Shown in pieces: positions 1 to 9,673 of a stretch of DNA of 64,000 nucleotides. Source of the DNA: DAIOEK01 sp964648485 (GTDB taxonomy: Bacteria > Chloroflexota > Anaerolineae > Anaerolineales > Anaerolineaceae); the NCBI GenBank assembly GCA_964648485.1, contig CAZYOF010000018.1:4821-68820 (forward strand), given 5' to 3'. The stretch's first letter is position 1. Each line of letters starts with the position of its first letter. The position numbers were made by a program, and so were the translations under genes. The notes below the pieces were generated by a model that had not been told where the DNA came from, did no database searches, and was given only the letters and a program-made list of their open reading frames with translations.

Positions 1-3000
1 GAATAGCTCCATGCTGCACTGCCAGATTGGTCCGACATAGCGGTTCGGAATCCGATTGAACCGGCAGATGAGCCATAAGTGTAGATGGCCAGTGGAAGGG
101 TATTCTCTCCATCTATCTGGTATTTTTCCACAAGCCGATTAAGCTCATCATATTCAAAACCTAATACAATCCCTCTCGCATCCGTTTGCTCTATGAGGTT
201 TCCAAAAGCATCATATTCGTATATCCAGGTTCCCATGCTTGGGTCATTCATCGAAGTTTTTCGCCCGAGGGAATCATATTGAATTTGGGTGCGATTGTCA
301 TCTGCATCTGTGGTTTTCACGAGGCGGTCGGCTACATCATACTCATGCGTCATTGTGGCATAGACTGAGCCGTTCTCTTTCAAATCTTGAACCTTGACCA
401 GCCTGCCCAAACCATCCAGTGTTTGGCGTGTTTGATTGCCATTGGGGTCGGATGTAGTTGTAATCAAGCCATTGTACTCACTGGTGGTTACGATATTTCC
501 GGGTGCAGTTGTCTGCACAATACGCCCTAATGCATCATATGTATTCGCTGAAAATCCAAATGAATTCCAATTTGGGGCAAGGTAATCCCCTGGAGTACTG
601 GTAACGGAATATGGGATGGATGATTTGATAACCTGGCTGAGGGAATCGTATTCCACTGATGTGACCAATAATGAGGTGCCATTCTCCACCTGTGTTTGTA
701 ATTGCCGTCCAAGACCATCGTAGATGCCCCATACATAACGGTATCCGCTGATCTGTGGATCGTAAATTTCCATCTGAATGGAGTAAGGAGAGACGACGCT
801 TCCAGACGAACTATCCGGGAATGTATAACGAACACCAGCGTTTTGTAATCCGGGTGGTGTAACAGATACATTCCTGCCCAAACCATCATAAGAATATGAG
901 GTTGTCCAGCCGTTTGGATCGGTAACAGATTTGGTTACGCCCATCGAAAGCAGGTAATTACTGGTAGTAGTATTACCACCTGCATCCGTTGTCGAAACGG
1001 GATAAACCCCAAGTGTAGAATCAAATGTAGTTGTAACGCAGCGTGAGTCTGCTACCGGGAATGTGTTTAATGACCCATAAGCCATGTATCCGCAAGTTGA
1101 AATTGTGTTGCCATAATCATCGTACTGATAAGAAACATCCAGGGTTTCATTTCCAGAATAAACGGTTTGTTTCAATGTCAGGTTAGCTTGGGTTGCGGGT
1201 TCATGGATAGCACCATCATAGTGGTAGTGGGTATCACTGAATATCGTATTACCAGGATCAACAAGTATTTCTCTGTAAACAGGAGTAAGGATATATGCTT
1301 CCCTGTTCAGGTTTGGTAAATACTCATAGTATGTTTTCCGGTATAGTGTCGATCCAATGTATTCTTCTCTTAAAACCAAATTGCCATTTGCGGGGTCATT
1401 TATGTATTCCATCTGGTTCGATAAGTTCGATCCATCTTCATAATCCTGGACACGATACATATAACGGTAATTCCATCCTTGAAATGGAGCATGTGAGTTA
1501 TCCGTTACATAGGTGTAAATAGTCTTGCGCATGGTGGAATCCGAAGCATTCCGGCTGATTGTTGACAGCTCGTGGCCAATATCCAAACCGGCTACTCCAA
1601 AAGTGTGAACCGTGCTTCGTAGTTTTGTGGTGCCATCTGATTTGTAATCAGTCTCAGTATTTGTCTTGTATCCAATCAACTCGCCAAGCGTTGCGGTCCC
1701 ATTTAAACCAGTATATAAAGGTTCTGTATACGCATATTTTTTTACTGAAATTGTTTCATTGTTAGATTTAATATCCGCCCTAGCCAATCGGTAGTTGTAC
1801 CAGGAATTTGTTCCTCTGGCATCATTTTCGTAGGTGAAGACCAGAGATCCCCCAAATCCATTTTGTATTTCAGTTAACCGGGGATATGGATATGCCTTAC
1901 CACCAGAAGCTACAGCTCGATTGTCGTAGTTTTGATAAACAAAACCAATCGTTGCTGCTTTTGTAAATGGTATCTGGGTATTGCTTTCAACAAACCCCCC
2001 ACCGGAAATTGCGATACTGTTAAGTGTCAATGTGCCATTTGCATCAGGTACATTTGCCACACCGTAATCCAGATCATATTTTCTGATTTCCGTTCCCGAG
2101 CTACATTCTCCCTGGCAAATTATGATTTTATCGAGCAGCTTGGTGTCAAAATTGTCCCACATTTGGTAAGAGGGCGGTATCCCATCACCAACACCTGCTC
2201 TATCAGCTAGATCAAACTTGATCTGGTATCCAGGATCCGAACCATCCAGAACATAAGAAATCGTGCTCAGGTAGCTGGCGCGGTCAAATAATGGCATACC
2301 GGTGTTATTAGGATTATGTTCTTCGGTGTAATCGTAAAGAATGAGATTATTGTTGGTATCGCGTATCTGATCCACTCTCCAACGCATCGCAACGAGGTTG
2401 TTTGCCACACCAGCATAACCTGATGAGGCATAAGCGCCTGCAGGTGTAATGCAAGGACTCCCGTTTGAACAAGAATATCCATACATGAGAGCCAACTGTT
2501 CGGAATCATCAACCCAACCCAGCCTATATTCAATACCGTCTGTTGTCACCACCCTCCAAGATTCTTTTGAAGTATTCTGTGGTTCTTGATAATCCATCCC
2601 GGTAAGCGGACTATTCCTTTCAATTAACAAGAATGAACTCTCTTTTGTGTAATAACGCGTGAGATCCTCCCCGCTGCTGATTAATTCATAGGAGGTTCCA
2701 TTTATGGATAAAGTAAATTCATTCTTATAACCAAAACCGTTTACATCAGTAACGATCTTCCTTACAATTTCTACGTTATCGATATTCCAGCCTTCACCTA
2801 CCCATGAAGCTTGTACCTCTCCCAAGACTCCATCAATTTTTGCACTTGAATAGGATAATGCAATGCTTGGTGAAAAACCTGCCCGTCCTTGAGGTGTCCA
2901 GATAGGAATCGAGTAATTTGTTGACCCAGTGAATAGTGATGTGTATGGTTGATCAAACAGCAATACATTCGCCCCGTTTTGCGGCAGAGAATCTCCAAGC

Positions 3001-4085
3001 CCGGCTCCCCATACAGAAAAATGTTCTGCTTTTACAAAAACTGAATTTGTATCTGGATCTGATTTTAAGATGGGTACTTTGATCCAGACTTTGAAATCTT
3101 CATCATAGGTGGCTACATACGGCTCCTGACCTGCTTGAAGATTGGATAAATCAGTAATCCCATCCAGGGGGATCTGAATGAATGCAGGTTTTTTGAATAC
3201 TGTATCCAGTTTGCCTTTTATTGGCACGCTTTGATTCGTTGCCCTGCCATCCTTCTCTTTCGTAATGGGATCTGTAGAAAGTAAGTCCAGCTTAAATTGA
3301 TGGGCTGGTCCTTTGCCGGGTAGTTTTGTGGGTGATGAGACAAGAATGGCATCAGTAGGTATCGATCCGTCAGGAAGAAAGACTCTGGCACCATCGACCT
3401 TATACCAGTTGTTTCCTGTTTTTATTGGCTGAAATTTCGATTTTGATCCTAGTTCTTTGATATTCACCCCAAGACTGATCAATTGAGAATCGATAATTTC
3501 AGAATTGCTTCCAACCAAGTCCGCAGCACGCAGGCGCATTTCTCCTGATTTGGCTGCATTTTTTGAATTCTTTACATTCACTTTATACGAGAATGTATAC
3601 TCCTGCCCAGGAGCAATATCTGGTATTGCACTTTGAATCTTGTTATTGGAAGCCTGCTTAATTTTTGGATTTGCGCTATCTATAAAGTTCCATTTCTCAT
3701 CAAGCGAATCAGAATATGTGAGCCCGCTTAGAGTTTTATCTGAATTATTTTTGATTCTTACTGAATATGTGATGATTGAATCCGTTGTTGCCAAAGATGT
3801 ATCAGGAATGATCTCCATTTCAATCGGTTTTGTAGCGATTAAAGGAACTTCATCCGCTGCTTGAACTGCAACGGGATCAAATTGTGTAGGTTTAACAATA
3901 TCGGGAGGATTGTATTTATTTTCCGGCGGTATTGCTAACACCTCTGAGGCAACATTTTGCAAAGGCTGCTCAACATTTGTCGATGCTATTACATCTGATG
4001 TGGATAAAGAGGCAACACCAATCTGGTTAATGCCAAGAATTAATACAAAACAGCAGTTAACATAATGCTTCAGAGAATGAAACAT
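1..4085 (-). CDS. Secreted SpvB/RHS-repeat protein, 3' end outside window
   Basis: The frame is open from an ATG at 4085 (GGAGG four bases upstream) to the left edge, at least 1361 codons. Residues 1-30 look like a signal peptide with a hydrophobic core. Residues about 60-150 resemble a DUF11/CARDB-type beta domain. Near residue 380 the text FTGSTNYSIPIWTPQGRAGF, followed by SIALSYSS, is characteristic of the SpvB/TcdB N-terminal domain. From about residue 1000 there are repeated RHS/YD units (YDGLGR, YDALGR, YDVADR, YDSLGR, YDELNR). Such proteins form a secreted beta-cocoon shell that often encloses a variable C-terminal toxin; that part lies outside the window, so a toxin function is inference. 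I translated most of the frame and found no stop or frameshift. Confidence 0.85.
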   Translation of the reverse strand, partial: MFHSLKHYVNCCFVLILGINQIGVASLSTSDVIASTNVEQPLQNVASEVLAIPPENKYNPPDIVKPTQFDPVAVQAADEVPLIATKPIEMEIIPDTSLATTDSIITYSVRIKNNSDKTLSGLTYSDSLDEKWNFIDSANPKIKQASNNKIQSAIPDIAPGQEYTFSYKVNVKNSKNAAKSGEMRLRAADLVGSNSEIIDSQLISLGVNIKELGSKSKFQPIKTGNNWYKVDGARVFLPDGSIPTDAILVSSPTKLPGKGPAHQFKLDLLSTDPITKEKDGRATNQSVPIKGKLDTVFKKPAFIQIPLDGITDLSNLQAGQEPYVATYDEDFKVWIKVPILKSDPDTNSVFVKAEHFSVWGAGLGDSLPQNGANVLLFDQPYTSLFTGSTNYSIPIWTPQGRAGFSPSIALSYSSAKIDGVLGEVQASWVGEGWNIDNVEIVRKIVTDVNGFGYKNEFTLSINGTSYELISSGEDLTRYYTKESSFLLIERNSPLTGMDYQEPQNTSKESWRVVTTDGIEYRLGWVDDSEQLALMYGYSCSNGSPCITPAGAYASSGYAGVANNLVAMRWRVDQIRDTNNNLILYDYTEEHNPNNTGMPLFDRASYLSTISYVLDGSDPGYQIKFDLADRAGVGDGIPPSYQMWDNFDTKLLDKIIICQGECSSGTEIRKYDLDYGVANVPDANGTLTLNSIAISGGGFVESNTQIPFTKAATIGFVYQNYDNRAVASGGKAYPYPRLTEIQNGFGGSLVFTYENDARGTNSWYNYRLARADIKSNNETISVKKYAYTEPLYTGLNGTATLGELIGYKTNTETDYKSDGTTKLRSTVHTFGVAGLDIGHELSTISRNASDSTMRKTIYTYVTDNSHAPFQGWNYRYMYRVQDYEDGSNLSNQMEYINDPANGNLVLREEYIGSTLYRKTYYEYLPNLNREAYILTPVYREILVDPGNTIFSDTHYHYDGAIHEPATQANLTLKQTVYSGNETLDVSYQYDDYGNTISTCGYMAYGSLNTFPVADSRCVTTTFDSTLGVYPVSTTDAGGNTTTSNYLLSMGVTKSVTDPNGWTTSYSYDGLGRNVSVTPPGLQNAGVRYTFPDSSSGSVVSPYSIQMEIYDPQISGYRYVWGIYDGLGRQLQTQVENGTSLLVTSVEYDSLSQVIKSSIPYSVTSTPGDYLAPNWNSFGFSANTYDALGRIVQTTAPGNIVTTSEYNGLITTTSDPNGNQTRQTLDGLGRLVKVQDLKENGSVYATMTHEYDVADRLVKTTDADDNRTQIQYDSLGRKTSMNDPSMGTWIYEYDAFGNLIEQTDARGIVLGFEYDELNRLVEKYQIDGENTLPLAIYTYGSSAGSIGFRTAMSDQSGSAAWSY

Positions 4086-4242
4086 TGATCCTCCCGATAA
4101 AGCTGTTTAATTTGGTTTACGTGCGTTTAGAATTCCCACCAATATTTGCACGCGAAATAATTATATCGAATATTGAAAAAAGTAATTTGAAAAATCTATA
4201 GGTAATTTCCTGAGGATATACTTTTTTTATATTTATCTTTGA
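4086..4242. other. Short AT-rich intergenic region
   Basis: Holds the leader of the SpvB/RHS gene. No convincing hairpin terminator or small gene was seen. It contains the 3' flank of the YubB-like gene, so both leftward genes may share transcription. Confidence 0.4.
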
Positions 4243-4671
4243 TTATTCATCCGCATAATCATCGAAAGTACCTTCAGTTTCTTCAATCACCAAGCCATCT
4301 TTGTATGTCTTAATACCGCTGAAGTCGCAATCGCTTTCAAAGTATTTGTAATTAATGGACACTTTTGGAAACAGCTCTGCCATTTTATCAACTATGGGTA
4401 TGCTGGGTGACCATGCTGTTTCAAATTTAATTTTCAATTCGTTCTCATTTACTCTAACAACATCGATATCTTTCGCATTCCACTTTGTACCCCAATGGTC
4501 CATACACCAACTGTTACTATCCAAACCATCAATAATTTTTCCAAACACAGGGCTCATGATTAGTTTATTGAAGTCAACATCCCCATAATCTGACTTAATA
4601 AACTCAGCTAGCACATCGAGTATTTCAGCTTCCCCATTTATCATGATGATGTTTGTGCAATAATTTGGCAT
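4243..4671 (-). CDS. YubB ferredoxin-like domain protein
   Basis: 142 residues. The start MPNYCTN followed by ING matches the usual MPNWC(S/T)N opening of the YubB/DUF1281 ferredoxin-like family, and HWGTKWNAKD in the middle is the other conserved block (usually WGTKWNA). I chose the ATG at 4671, with AGGA about 12 bases upstream, over one 15 codons earlier because that one has no ribosome site and family members start at MPN. The family is common on plasmids and mobile elements; its role is unknown. The C-terminus is acidic. The neighbouring SpvB/RHS gene is on the same strand but 157 bases away, so a functional link is not shown. Confidence 0.7.
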   Translation of the reverse strand: MPNYCTNIIMINGEAEILDVLAEFIKSDYGDVDFNKLIMSPVFGKIIDGLDSNSWCMDHWGTKWNAKDIDVVRVNENELKIKFETAWSPSIPIVDKMAELFPKVSINYKYFESDCDFSGIKTYKDGLVIEETEGTFDDYADE

Positions 4672-5132
4672 TGTTTCCGAAATCTTCCTGCTAGCTCTAT
4701 TTTTCATAGAGAGCATTTAGATGCTTGTAAAAAAATGATTTACTATGAATCATTTGTATTATAGGATTAGTTTGCAGTAAATACCAAGATAAATTGATCC
4801 GAGTGTGATAAAAACATTCAGTTATTAATTATTAACCCTTATGGAAATTTCTTAATACCAATATTTTATTTGGAGCTACAAGTAACATCTTACCTTAACA
4901 TGGAGACTAATCTTGCAAATGTCAAATGAGATAAATTTTAAAAGAACAACATCAATTTATAAACTTGGTGTAGAATAATCCTCTTTAAATTAGTTTTTCG
5001 AGGACACAACAAAAAAACAAGCGGTAATACGCAATGCGCAACCACTTGTCTATATATTTTGTTAATAAATTCAACTTGTGTTATTCGCCACCCACTTGGA
5101 GTAACACAAATTCAAATGCCAAATTACATTAA
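4672..5132. other. AT-rich intergenic region with leftward terminator
   Basis: About 460 bases without a supportable gene. The right part holds the terminator of the salvage operon (separate entry). The rest is AT-rich and I see nothing else in it. Confidence 0.5.
5010..5049 (-). terminator. Rho-independent terminator of the salvage operon
   Basis: Read leftward, a 9-bp stem (ACAAGTGGT with ACCGCTTGT, one G-U pair) is followed by an unbroken run of seven T. It sits about 85 bases after the SDR stop and ends the seven-gene leftward operon. Confidence 0.75.
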
Positions 5133-5900
5133 TTAGCGTGCTAGCCATCCTCCATCAACAGGGATGATCGCGCCATTAAGATAATCTGATGCATCTGAAG
5201 ATAAGAAAACAGTTGCACCGACTAGGTCTTCAGGTTTTCCCCACCGTGCCGCAGGTATCCGCTTAATTATTCTTTCATCTTCAATTGGGTTCTCCCACAA
5301 AGGCCGTGTATTCTCTGTAACGATATAACCAGGTGCAATCGCATTAATACTGATTCCGAACTTTGCCCATTCGTTAGTCATTGTCTTTGTGATACCAGCC
5401 AAACCGCTCTTACTAGCAGTATATGCAACAACAAGATCGCCGCCTTGGAAAGAAAGCATTGAAGCGATATTTATTATCTTACCCTTAATCTTATTGGGGA
5501 TATAGTATGCAGCAGCTGCCTGGCACAAATAGAAGGTGTTTACTAGATTAACTTTTAGAACAGATTCCCAAAAATCAAGTGGGTATTCAATTGCAGGAGC
5601 AATACAAATGGTACCAGCATTATTCACGAGAATGTCCAATCTACCAAAATCATTAACAACTTGATTAACTAAATCCTTCAAGTCGTCAACGGATGCTGTT
5701 TCCAAATCACACTTGTAGGACTTTGTAATGACATTTGTATTTCTTAGTAATTCCATTGTCTCATCAATATGTGATCGATATACTGCAGCTACATTTGCTC
5801 CTGCCCGTGCTAAACCAAGAGCAAGAGCCTGGCCAATTCCCGTACCAGCGCCTGTAACTATAGCAACTTTTCCTTCTAAATTAAACAAATCATCTCTCAT
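5133..5900 (-). CDS. SDR-family oxidoreductase (KduD-like)
   Basis: 255 residues, classical short-chain dehydrogenase length. Motifs are TGAGTGIG (nucleotide-binding glycine motif), NNAG, and YTASK (catalytic Tyr and Lys). The N-terminal text LFNLEGKVAIVTGAGTGIGQ is close to 2-deoxy-D-gluconate 3-dehydrogenase-like enzymes, so a sugar or sugar-acid substrate is likely; the exact one is not shown. I prefer the ATG at 5900, with GGGAGG just upstream, over an in-frame ATG at 5912 that contains the SD. It is the last gene of the leftward operon, 32 bases after the Gfo/Idh gene. It may act with that dehydrogenase on the ribose moiety released from nucleosides, which is inference from context. Confidence 0.8.
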   Translation of the reverse strand: MRDDLFNLEGKVAIVTGAGTGIGQALALGLARAGANVAAVYRSHIDETMELLRNTNVITKSYKCDLETASVDDLKDLVNQVVNDFGRLDILVNNAGTICIAPAIEYPLDFWESVLKVNLVNTFYLCQAAAAYYIPNKIKGKIINIASMLSFQGGDLVVAYTASKSGLAGITKTMTNEWAKFGISINAIAPGYIVTENTRPLWENPIEDERIIKRIPAARWGKPEDLVGATVFLSSDASDYLNGAIIPVDGGWLAR

Positions 5901-5932
5901 GGTTCCTCCCATATGGTGAATGTTAAGGGTCC

Positions 5933-7063
5933 TTAAGCCAATGGAAGATTAATAATCTTTCCAGATTGGTTGGATAGATAAGATGCAAAAAGAACTTCCA
6001 TGCTTAACATCGTATCCTTTCCCGATGAGATAGGTTCATTACCAGTAAGGATACATTCAACGAAATGTCGATATGGACCGCCTACTTGGCTTCCATTACT
6101 GATATCTGGGATGTATACTGGAATGCGTAATTGACCGGCAGGCATTCTCATATTCATGTATGTTGTTTTTGGAGGAGCAAATAGAACAGACAGTGGAGGA
6201 GATTGTTGTCCTGATAAGCTGGCACTTCCTTCCCCCATATCGATTAACATGTTACCCTCTGAACCATAAACAGATGTAACTATCTCTCCGGGTCGAGTAG
6301 TCCAGCTTGCTTCGAGAGTACCCAATGATCCATCTACAAATTTTAATACAGTGACAGAATTATCTTCAGCTTGTATCTTTTTCTCCATTGTGCTCAAAAG
6401 ACCGCCAACTTGAACAACAGATTTACCAACAAGAAAACGAATCAAATCAACCGCATGAATACCTGCATCAAAAAGGGCACCTCCGCCTGCCATATTTTTA
6501 TCAAGGAACCAAGTATCTTTTGATCCCGTCCAATGTTCAGGTCCTGCATAACTAAACCGACCTCGGATTGAATAAATATCCCCAATTAATCCACTTTTGA
6601 TAATCTCTTTAGCCTTCTCATATATAGGGTTATATCTAAAACTTTGATTGACCATTAATACTAGCTTTTTTTCATCGGCAATCTTAACCATCTCCTTCAC
6701 ATCCTGCCATGAGATGGCCATCGGTTTTTCCACAAGCACATGCTTACCTGATTCCAATGCTGCTATGACCATGTCTGCATGTAGGAAATTAGGTGTAGCA
6801 ATGCATACTGCATTTATCTCAGGCTCGGCAATTATCTGTTGCCAATCAGTGAAAACTTTTTCAACACCGTATTCCTGTGAAAGTTGAATTGCTAACTTCT
6901 CATTAACATCTGCAATTGCTACAACATCAGAATCCGAGCATCCATTGTGATTGTGCCCTTGCATCGCCCTTTTTGCTAATACACTGTCAGGTTCAGAAAA
7001 ACCAGGTAGGTATGCACGTTGAACAATAGATCCGCACCCAATAATTCCTATTTTGACCTTCAT
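5933..7063 (-). CDS. Gfo/Idh/MocA-family oxidoreductase
   Basis: 376 residues. The N-terminal MKVKIGIIGCGSIVQRAYLP is a Rossmann dinucleotide-binding start. Residues about 85-105 carry EKPMAISW, the conserved EKP motif. The middle GGGALFDAGIHAVDL holds the G-G-x-x-D-x-G-x-H active-site block with Asp and His. These enzymes oxidise or epimerise sugars and inositols with NAD(P). The start at 7063 has AAGGA eight bases upstream; earlier in-frame ATGs have no such site. The gene lies between the nucleoside phosphorylase and the SDR in one operon, so a sugar from nucleoside breakdown is the likely substrate (inference). Confidence 0.85.
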   Translation of the reverse strand: MKVKIGIIGCGSIVQRAYLPGFSEPDSVLAKRAMQGHNHNGCSDSDVVAIADVNEKLAIQLSQEYGVEKVFTDWQQIIAEPEINAVCIATPNFLHADMVIAALESGKHVLVEKPMAISWQDVKEMVKIADEKKLVLMVNQSFRYNPIYEKAKEIIKSGLIGDIYSIRGRFSYAGPEHWTGSKDTWFLDKNMAGGGALFDAGIHAVDLIRFLVGKSVVQVGGLLSTMEKKIQAEDNSVTVLKFVDGSLGTLEASWTTRPGEIVTSVYGSEGNMLIDMGEGSASLSGQQSPPLSVLFAPPKTTYMNMRMPAGQLRIPVYIPDISNGSQVGGPYRHFVECILTGNEPISSGKDTMLSMEVLFASYLSNQSGKIINLPLA

Positions 7064-7166
7064 AGTTGTCATCCTTTTCCAAATGAGATCAATTACCAAC
7101 CCAGGAACATTTTCCATTTATCGATGTTTGTCGTAATGAAAAATGGTTCTCAAGACAGTTATTGCT

Positions 7167-8003
7167 TCATAACATAGATGGAAGTAAATACTTCTTTCCT
7201 GTCTTTTCCTTTATTTCGTCCCAGTCAGCTAGAATACGGATTCCTTCAAGTACTGTCTTAAATGTTTCATCGGATCCCGCCCCGACATCTAGGTTCCCTT
7301 TGGGAGTACTATTTACCACCGCATTGACTGCACCACCTCTCTTGTTAAATAAGCTGCACATAACATATACTATTGATGTCTCACGCTCAAAATTCTTGAT
7401 ACCTACTTTCGTCCAGTATTCTGGAATTCGACGATTCTCTTCTTGAAGATAATCAAGTACAGGTCTTCCCTGCCCTGCCTGACATGAGTCTGTCGACCTT
7501 GTTATTCCAATATGATAAGGGATGTTAAGTTTATCGGCAGCTTCAGCTAAAGCTAGCGTGACTTCATAGTTAGCTAATGCTGGGTATGTTGGAACAACGT
7601 ATGCCGCTGAAGTACCTTCATCTCGAACTGCACCAGCCGCAATAACAACGTCACCTACATTAATATCCTCTAGATAAGTGCCAGAAGTTCCTGCTCTTAT
7701 AAATGTATCAGCATTGGAAAAACGGAAAAATTCAACCAAAGCTATCTCAGTTTCTGGTGCTCCACTACCGGTCGAGCATACTGTGATGGGAATATTTTTA
7801 TAGGTTCCAGTGTAAGTTACAAACATATGAGTATCTGCAATTAACTTAGCGTCATCCATATAACCAGCTATGATTTCTGCCACATCTTTCTCGTAACCTA
7901 ACGGATCATGCACAGATAAGATCACATAACGTGCCACTTGTTCTGGGCTAATGCGCGCCATAACCGATTTGCCATTTGCTTCAAATAATGGTGGGGTCTT
8001 CAT
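7167..8003 (-). CDS. Nucleoside phosphorylase (uridine phosphorylase-like)
   Basis: 278 residues, PNP/UDP phosphorylase superfamily. The opening YVILSVHDPLGYEKDVAEII aligns with the phosphate-binding entry of the Udp family. STGSGAPETEIALVEFF matches the STGIG..S block. RAGTSGTY near residue 120 is the RxGT/SG(T/S) motif with the phosphate-contacting Arg. SDE near residue 240 is replaced by a less typical GAGSDE segment. The enzyme would release ribose-1-phosphate and a base. GAGAGGAAAATAATG gives a good ribosome site. It lies 35 bases after the ABC permease gene, suggesting that imported material is a nucleoside. Confidence 0.82.
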   Translation of the reverse strand: MKTPPLFEANGKSVMARISPEQVARYVILSVHDPLGYEKDVAEIIAGYMDDAKLIADTHMFVTYTGTYKNIPITVCSTGSGAPETEIALVEFFRFSNADTFIRAGTSGTYLEDINVGDVVIAAGAVRDEGTSAAYVVPTYPALANYEVTLALAEAADKLNIPYHIGITRSTDSCQAGQGRPVLDYLQEENRRIPEYWTKVGIKNFERETSIVYVMCSLFNKRGGAVNAVVNSTPKGNLDVGAGSDETFKTVLEGIRILADWDEIKEKTGKKYLLPSML

Positions 8004-8038
8004 TATTTTCCTCTCTTTTTTCTCTGCGATTTTTTAGT

Positions 8039-8866
8039 TTACTGATCAGCCTCAGTGGATTCATGCCATGGTGTGGCAATTCTTTCAATCGCGGACATGA
8101 TTGAATAAATTACTATCCCTGATAAGCAAGCTACCAATATAGTTGCCCATAATCTTGGCATATTAAGCACGTACCAATTACGAACCGTTAAATAGCCCAA
8201 ACCAGCGTTAGCTGCAACGAACTCAGCAACGATAGCACCGATTACTGCTCCAGGGGTTGCCAGACGAAGCTGGGTAAACAGATATGGGAGAGCATATACT
8301 AACTCAAGCTTGGTAAATGTTTGAAAGGAATTTGCCGAATAGCAATAAAACAAGTCTTTTAATGTCCTATCAGTGGACATAATTCCTTTTAATGTTCCAA
8401 GACAGACAGAGAAGAAAGTCAGAAATGCAACAATTACTATCTTCGATAACATACCAGGACCGAACCAGATGATTACAACTGGAGCGAAGGCAATGATTGG
8501 GACAGTGGTGGCAGCAACAACATAAGGAAGGAAAGATAATCGTAAAAACCTAAACTGGGCAAATAGTATTCCCATTAGAAACCCAATCAAAGCACCAATA
8601 ATATAACCACTAAGAGCTTCGGCAATGGTTACCCATGCATGTTGACCAAGTATATTGTAGTAGCCATCAATAAAAGCTTTGAGGATTTGACTTGGTGCTG
8701 GCATAATGTATGTCTTGATTTTAAGTAGCTGGATAAGACCTTCCCACGCAAGAACCACAACTAAAAAACCAATAATTGGATAAATAATTGTATTTCTTTT
8801 TGCATGGTTGAGTTTCTTCGTGGCCGAAATTTCGTTAGTGCTATTCTGATCTGCGCTAATTGACAT
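8039..8866 (-). CDS. ABC transporter permease, SsuC/TauC/ThiX type
   Basis: 275 residues with about six membrane segments; the first is IIYPIIGFLVVVLAWEGLI. Near residue 200, GAVIGAIVAEFVAANAGLGY is the EAA-type loop of binding-protein-dependent permeases (EF...GLGY). I chose the ATG at 8866, which has GGAGG nine bases upstream and overlaps the ATPase stop by 11 bases, rather than an ATG 13 codons earlier. It forms the membrane channel of an importer with the ATPase and lipoprotein of the same operon. Substrates in this class include thiamin precursors, pyrimidines, riboflavin and sulfonates; a nucleoside or base is the best guess here. Confidence 0.88.
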   Translation of the reverse strand: MSISADQNSTNEISATKKLNHAKRNTIIYPIIGFLVVVLAWEGLIQLLKIKTYIMPAPSQILKAFIDGYYNILGQHAWVTIAEALSGYIIGALIGFLMGILFAQFRFLRLSFLPYVVAATTVPIIAFAPVVIIWFGPGMLSKIVIVAFLTFFSVCLGTLKGIMSTDRTLKDLFYCYSANSFQTFTKLELVYALPYLFTQLRLATPGAVIGAIVAEFVAANAGLGYLTVRNWYVLNMPRLWATILVACLSGIVIYSIMSAIERIATPWHESTEADQ

Positions 8867-9647
8867 CGTGGATAGCCTCCTCAAGTAGTCTCTCACCTTG
8901 GACATGTAAGGTATTAAATTCAGTTGTGTCGGTCAGACCAATTGTTCGTGGTCTCGGTAAATCGACATTTATTACTTCCATCAAACGTCCTGGTTGTGAG
9001 CGAAAAACAAAAATTCGGTCAGAGAGTAAAACAGCCTCTCTTATATTATGGGTAATGAAAATTATGGTTGAATTCGTTTTCGACCAAATTTGTAGTAACT
9101 CGAAATTCATTCTATGGCGAGTAATTTCGTCTAAAGCAGCGAAAGGCTCATCCATAAGGAGGAGAGGGGGATTCATTGTTAATGCTCTAGCAATCGATAC
9201 GCGTTGTTTCATTCCTCCGGATAATTGTCGAGGATAATGCTTTTCGAATCCATTTAACCCTACCATGTCAATTAATTCTTGAGAAATCTGTCTGGCTTCA
9301 TCATGATTAACCTTCCTGCTCAATTCCAATGGAAGAATCACATTTTGTAAAGCATTTCTCCATTCAAGGAGAGCAGCCTCCTGAAACATGAAACTAAAGT
9401 CATGATGTTTGCGTGCTTCTATAGGCGTTTTTCCATTAACTGTGATATTGCCTGAAGTGGGTTCAAGTAGGTTTGCTATCAGCCGTAACAATGTGGTTTT
9501 TCCACAACCCGAAGGGCCGATGAATGAAACGAACTCTCCCTTATTTATTGATAAGGATACATCTCGAATTGCCTCAGTTCGATTCTGCCCTTTCATATAG
9601 GAAAAACACACATTTTCAGTAGTAACGATTGGTTTATTCTCTGTCAT
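8856..9647 (-). CDS. ABC transporter ATP-binding protein, SsuB/TauB type
   Basis: 263 residues. Walker A is GPSGCGKTT, the signature is LSGGMKQR, Walker B is LLLMDEPFAALD, and the H-loop is FITHNIREA. All residues expected of an active nucleotide-binding domain are present. GAGGATCTG precedes the ATG. It couples translationally to the permease through an 11-base overlap, and the amidohydrolase ends 26 bases upstream. It powers the importer whose binding lipoprotein is the first gene of this operon. Confidence 0.92.
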   Translation of the reverse strand: MTENKPIVTTENVCFSYMKGQNRTEAIRDVSLSINKGEFVSFIGPSGCGKTTLLRLIANLLEPTSGNITVNGKTPIEARKHHDFSFMFQEAALLEWRNALQNVILPLELSRKVNHDEARQISQELIDMVGLNGFEKHYPRQLSGGMKQRVSIARALTMNPPLLLMDEPFAALDEITRHRMNFELLQIWSKTNSTIIFITHNIREAVLLSDRIFVFRSQPGRLMEVINVDLPRPRTIGLTDTTEFNTLHVQGERLLEEAIHDVN

Positions 9648-9673
9648 CAGATCCTCAGAATTTATCAGATAGT

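Noticed and set aside
527..889. Short leftward frames inside the first 3 kb that look like separate small genes
   Set aside because: The SpvB/RHS frame is open throughout and explains the region; these are other frames of the same strand.
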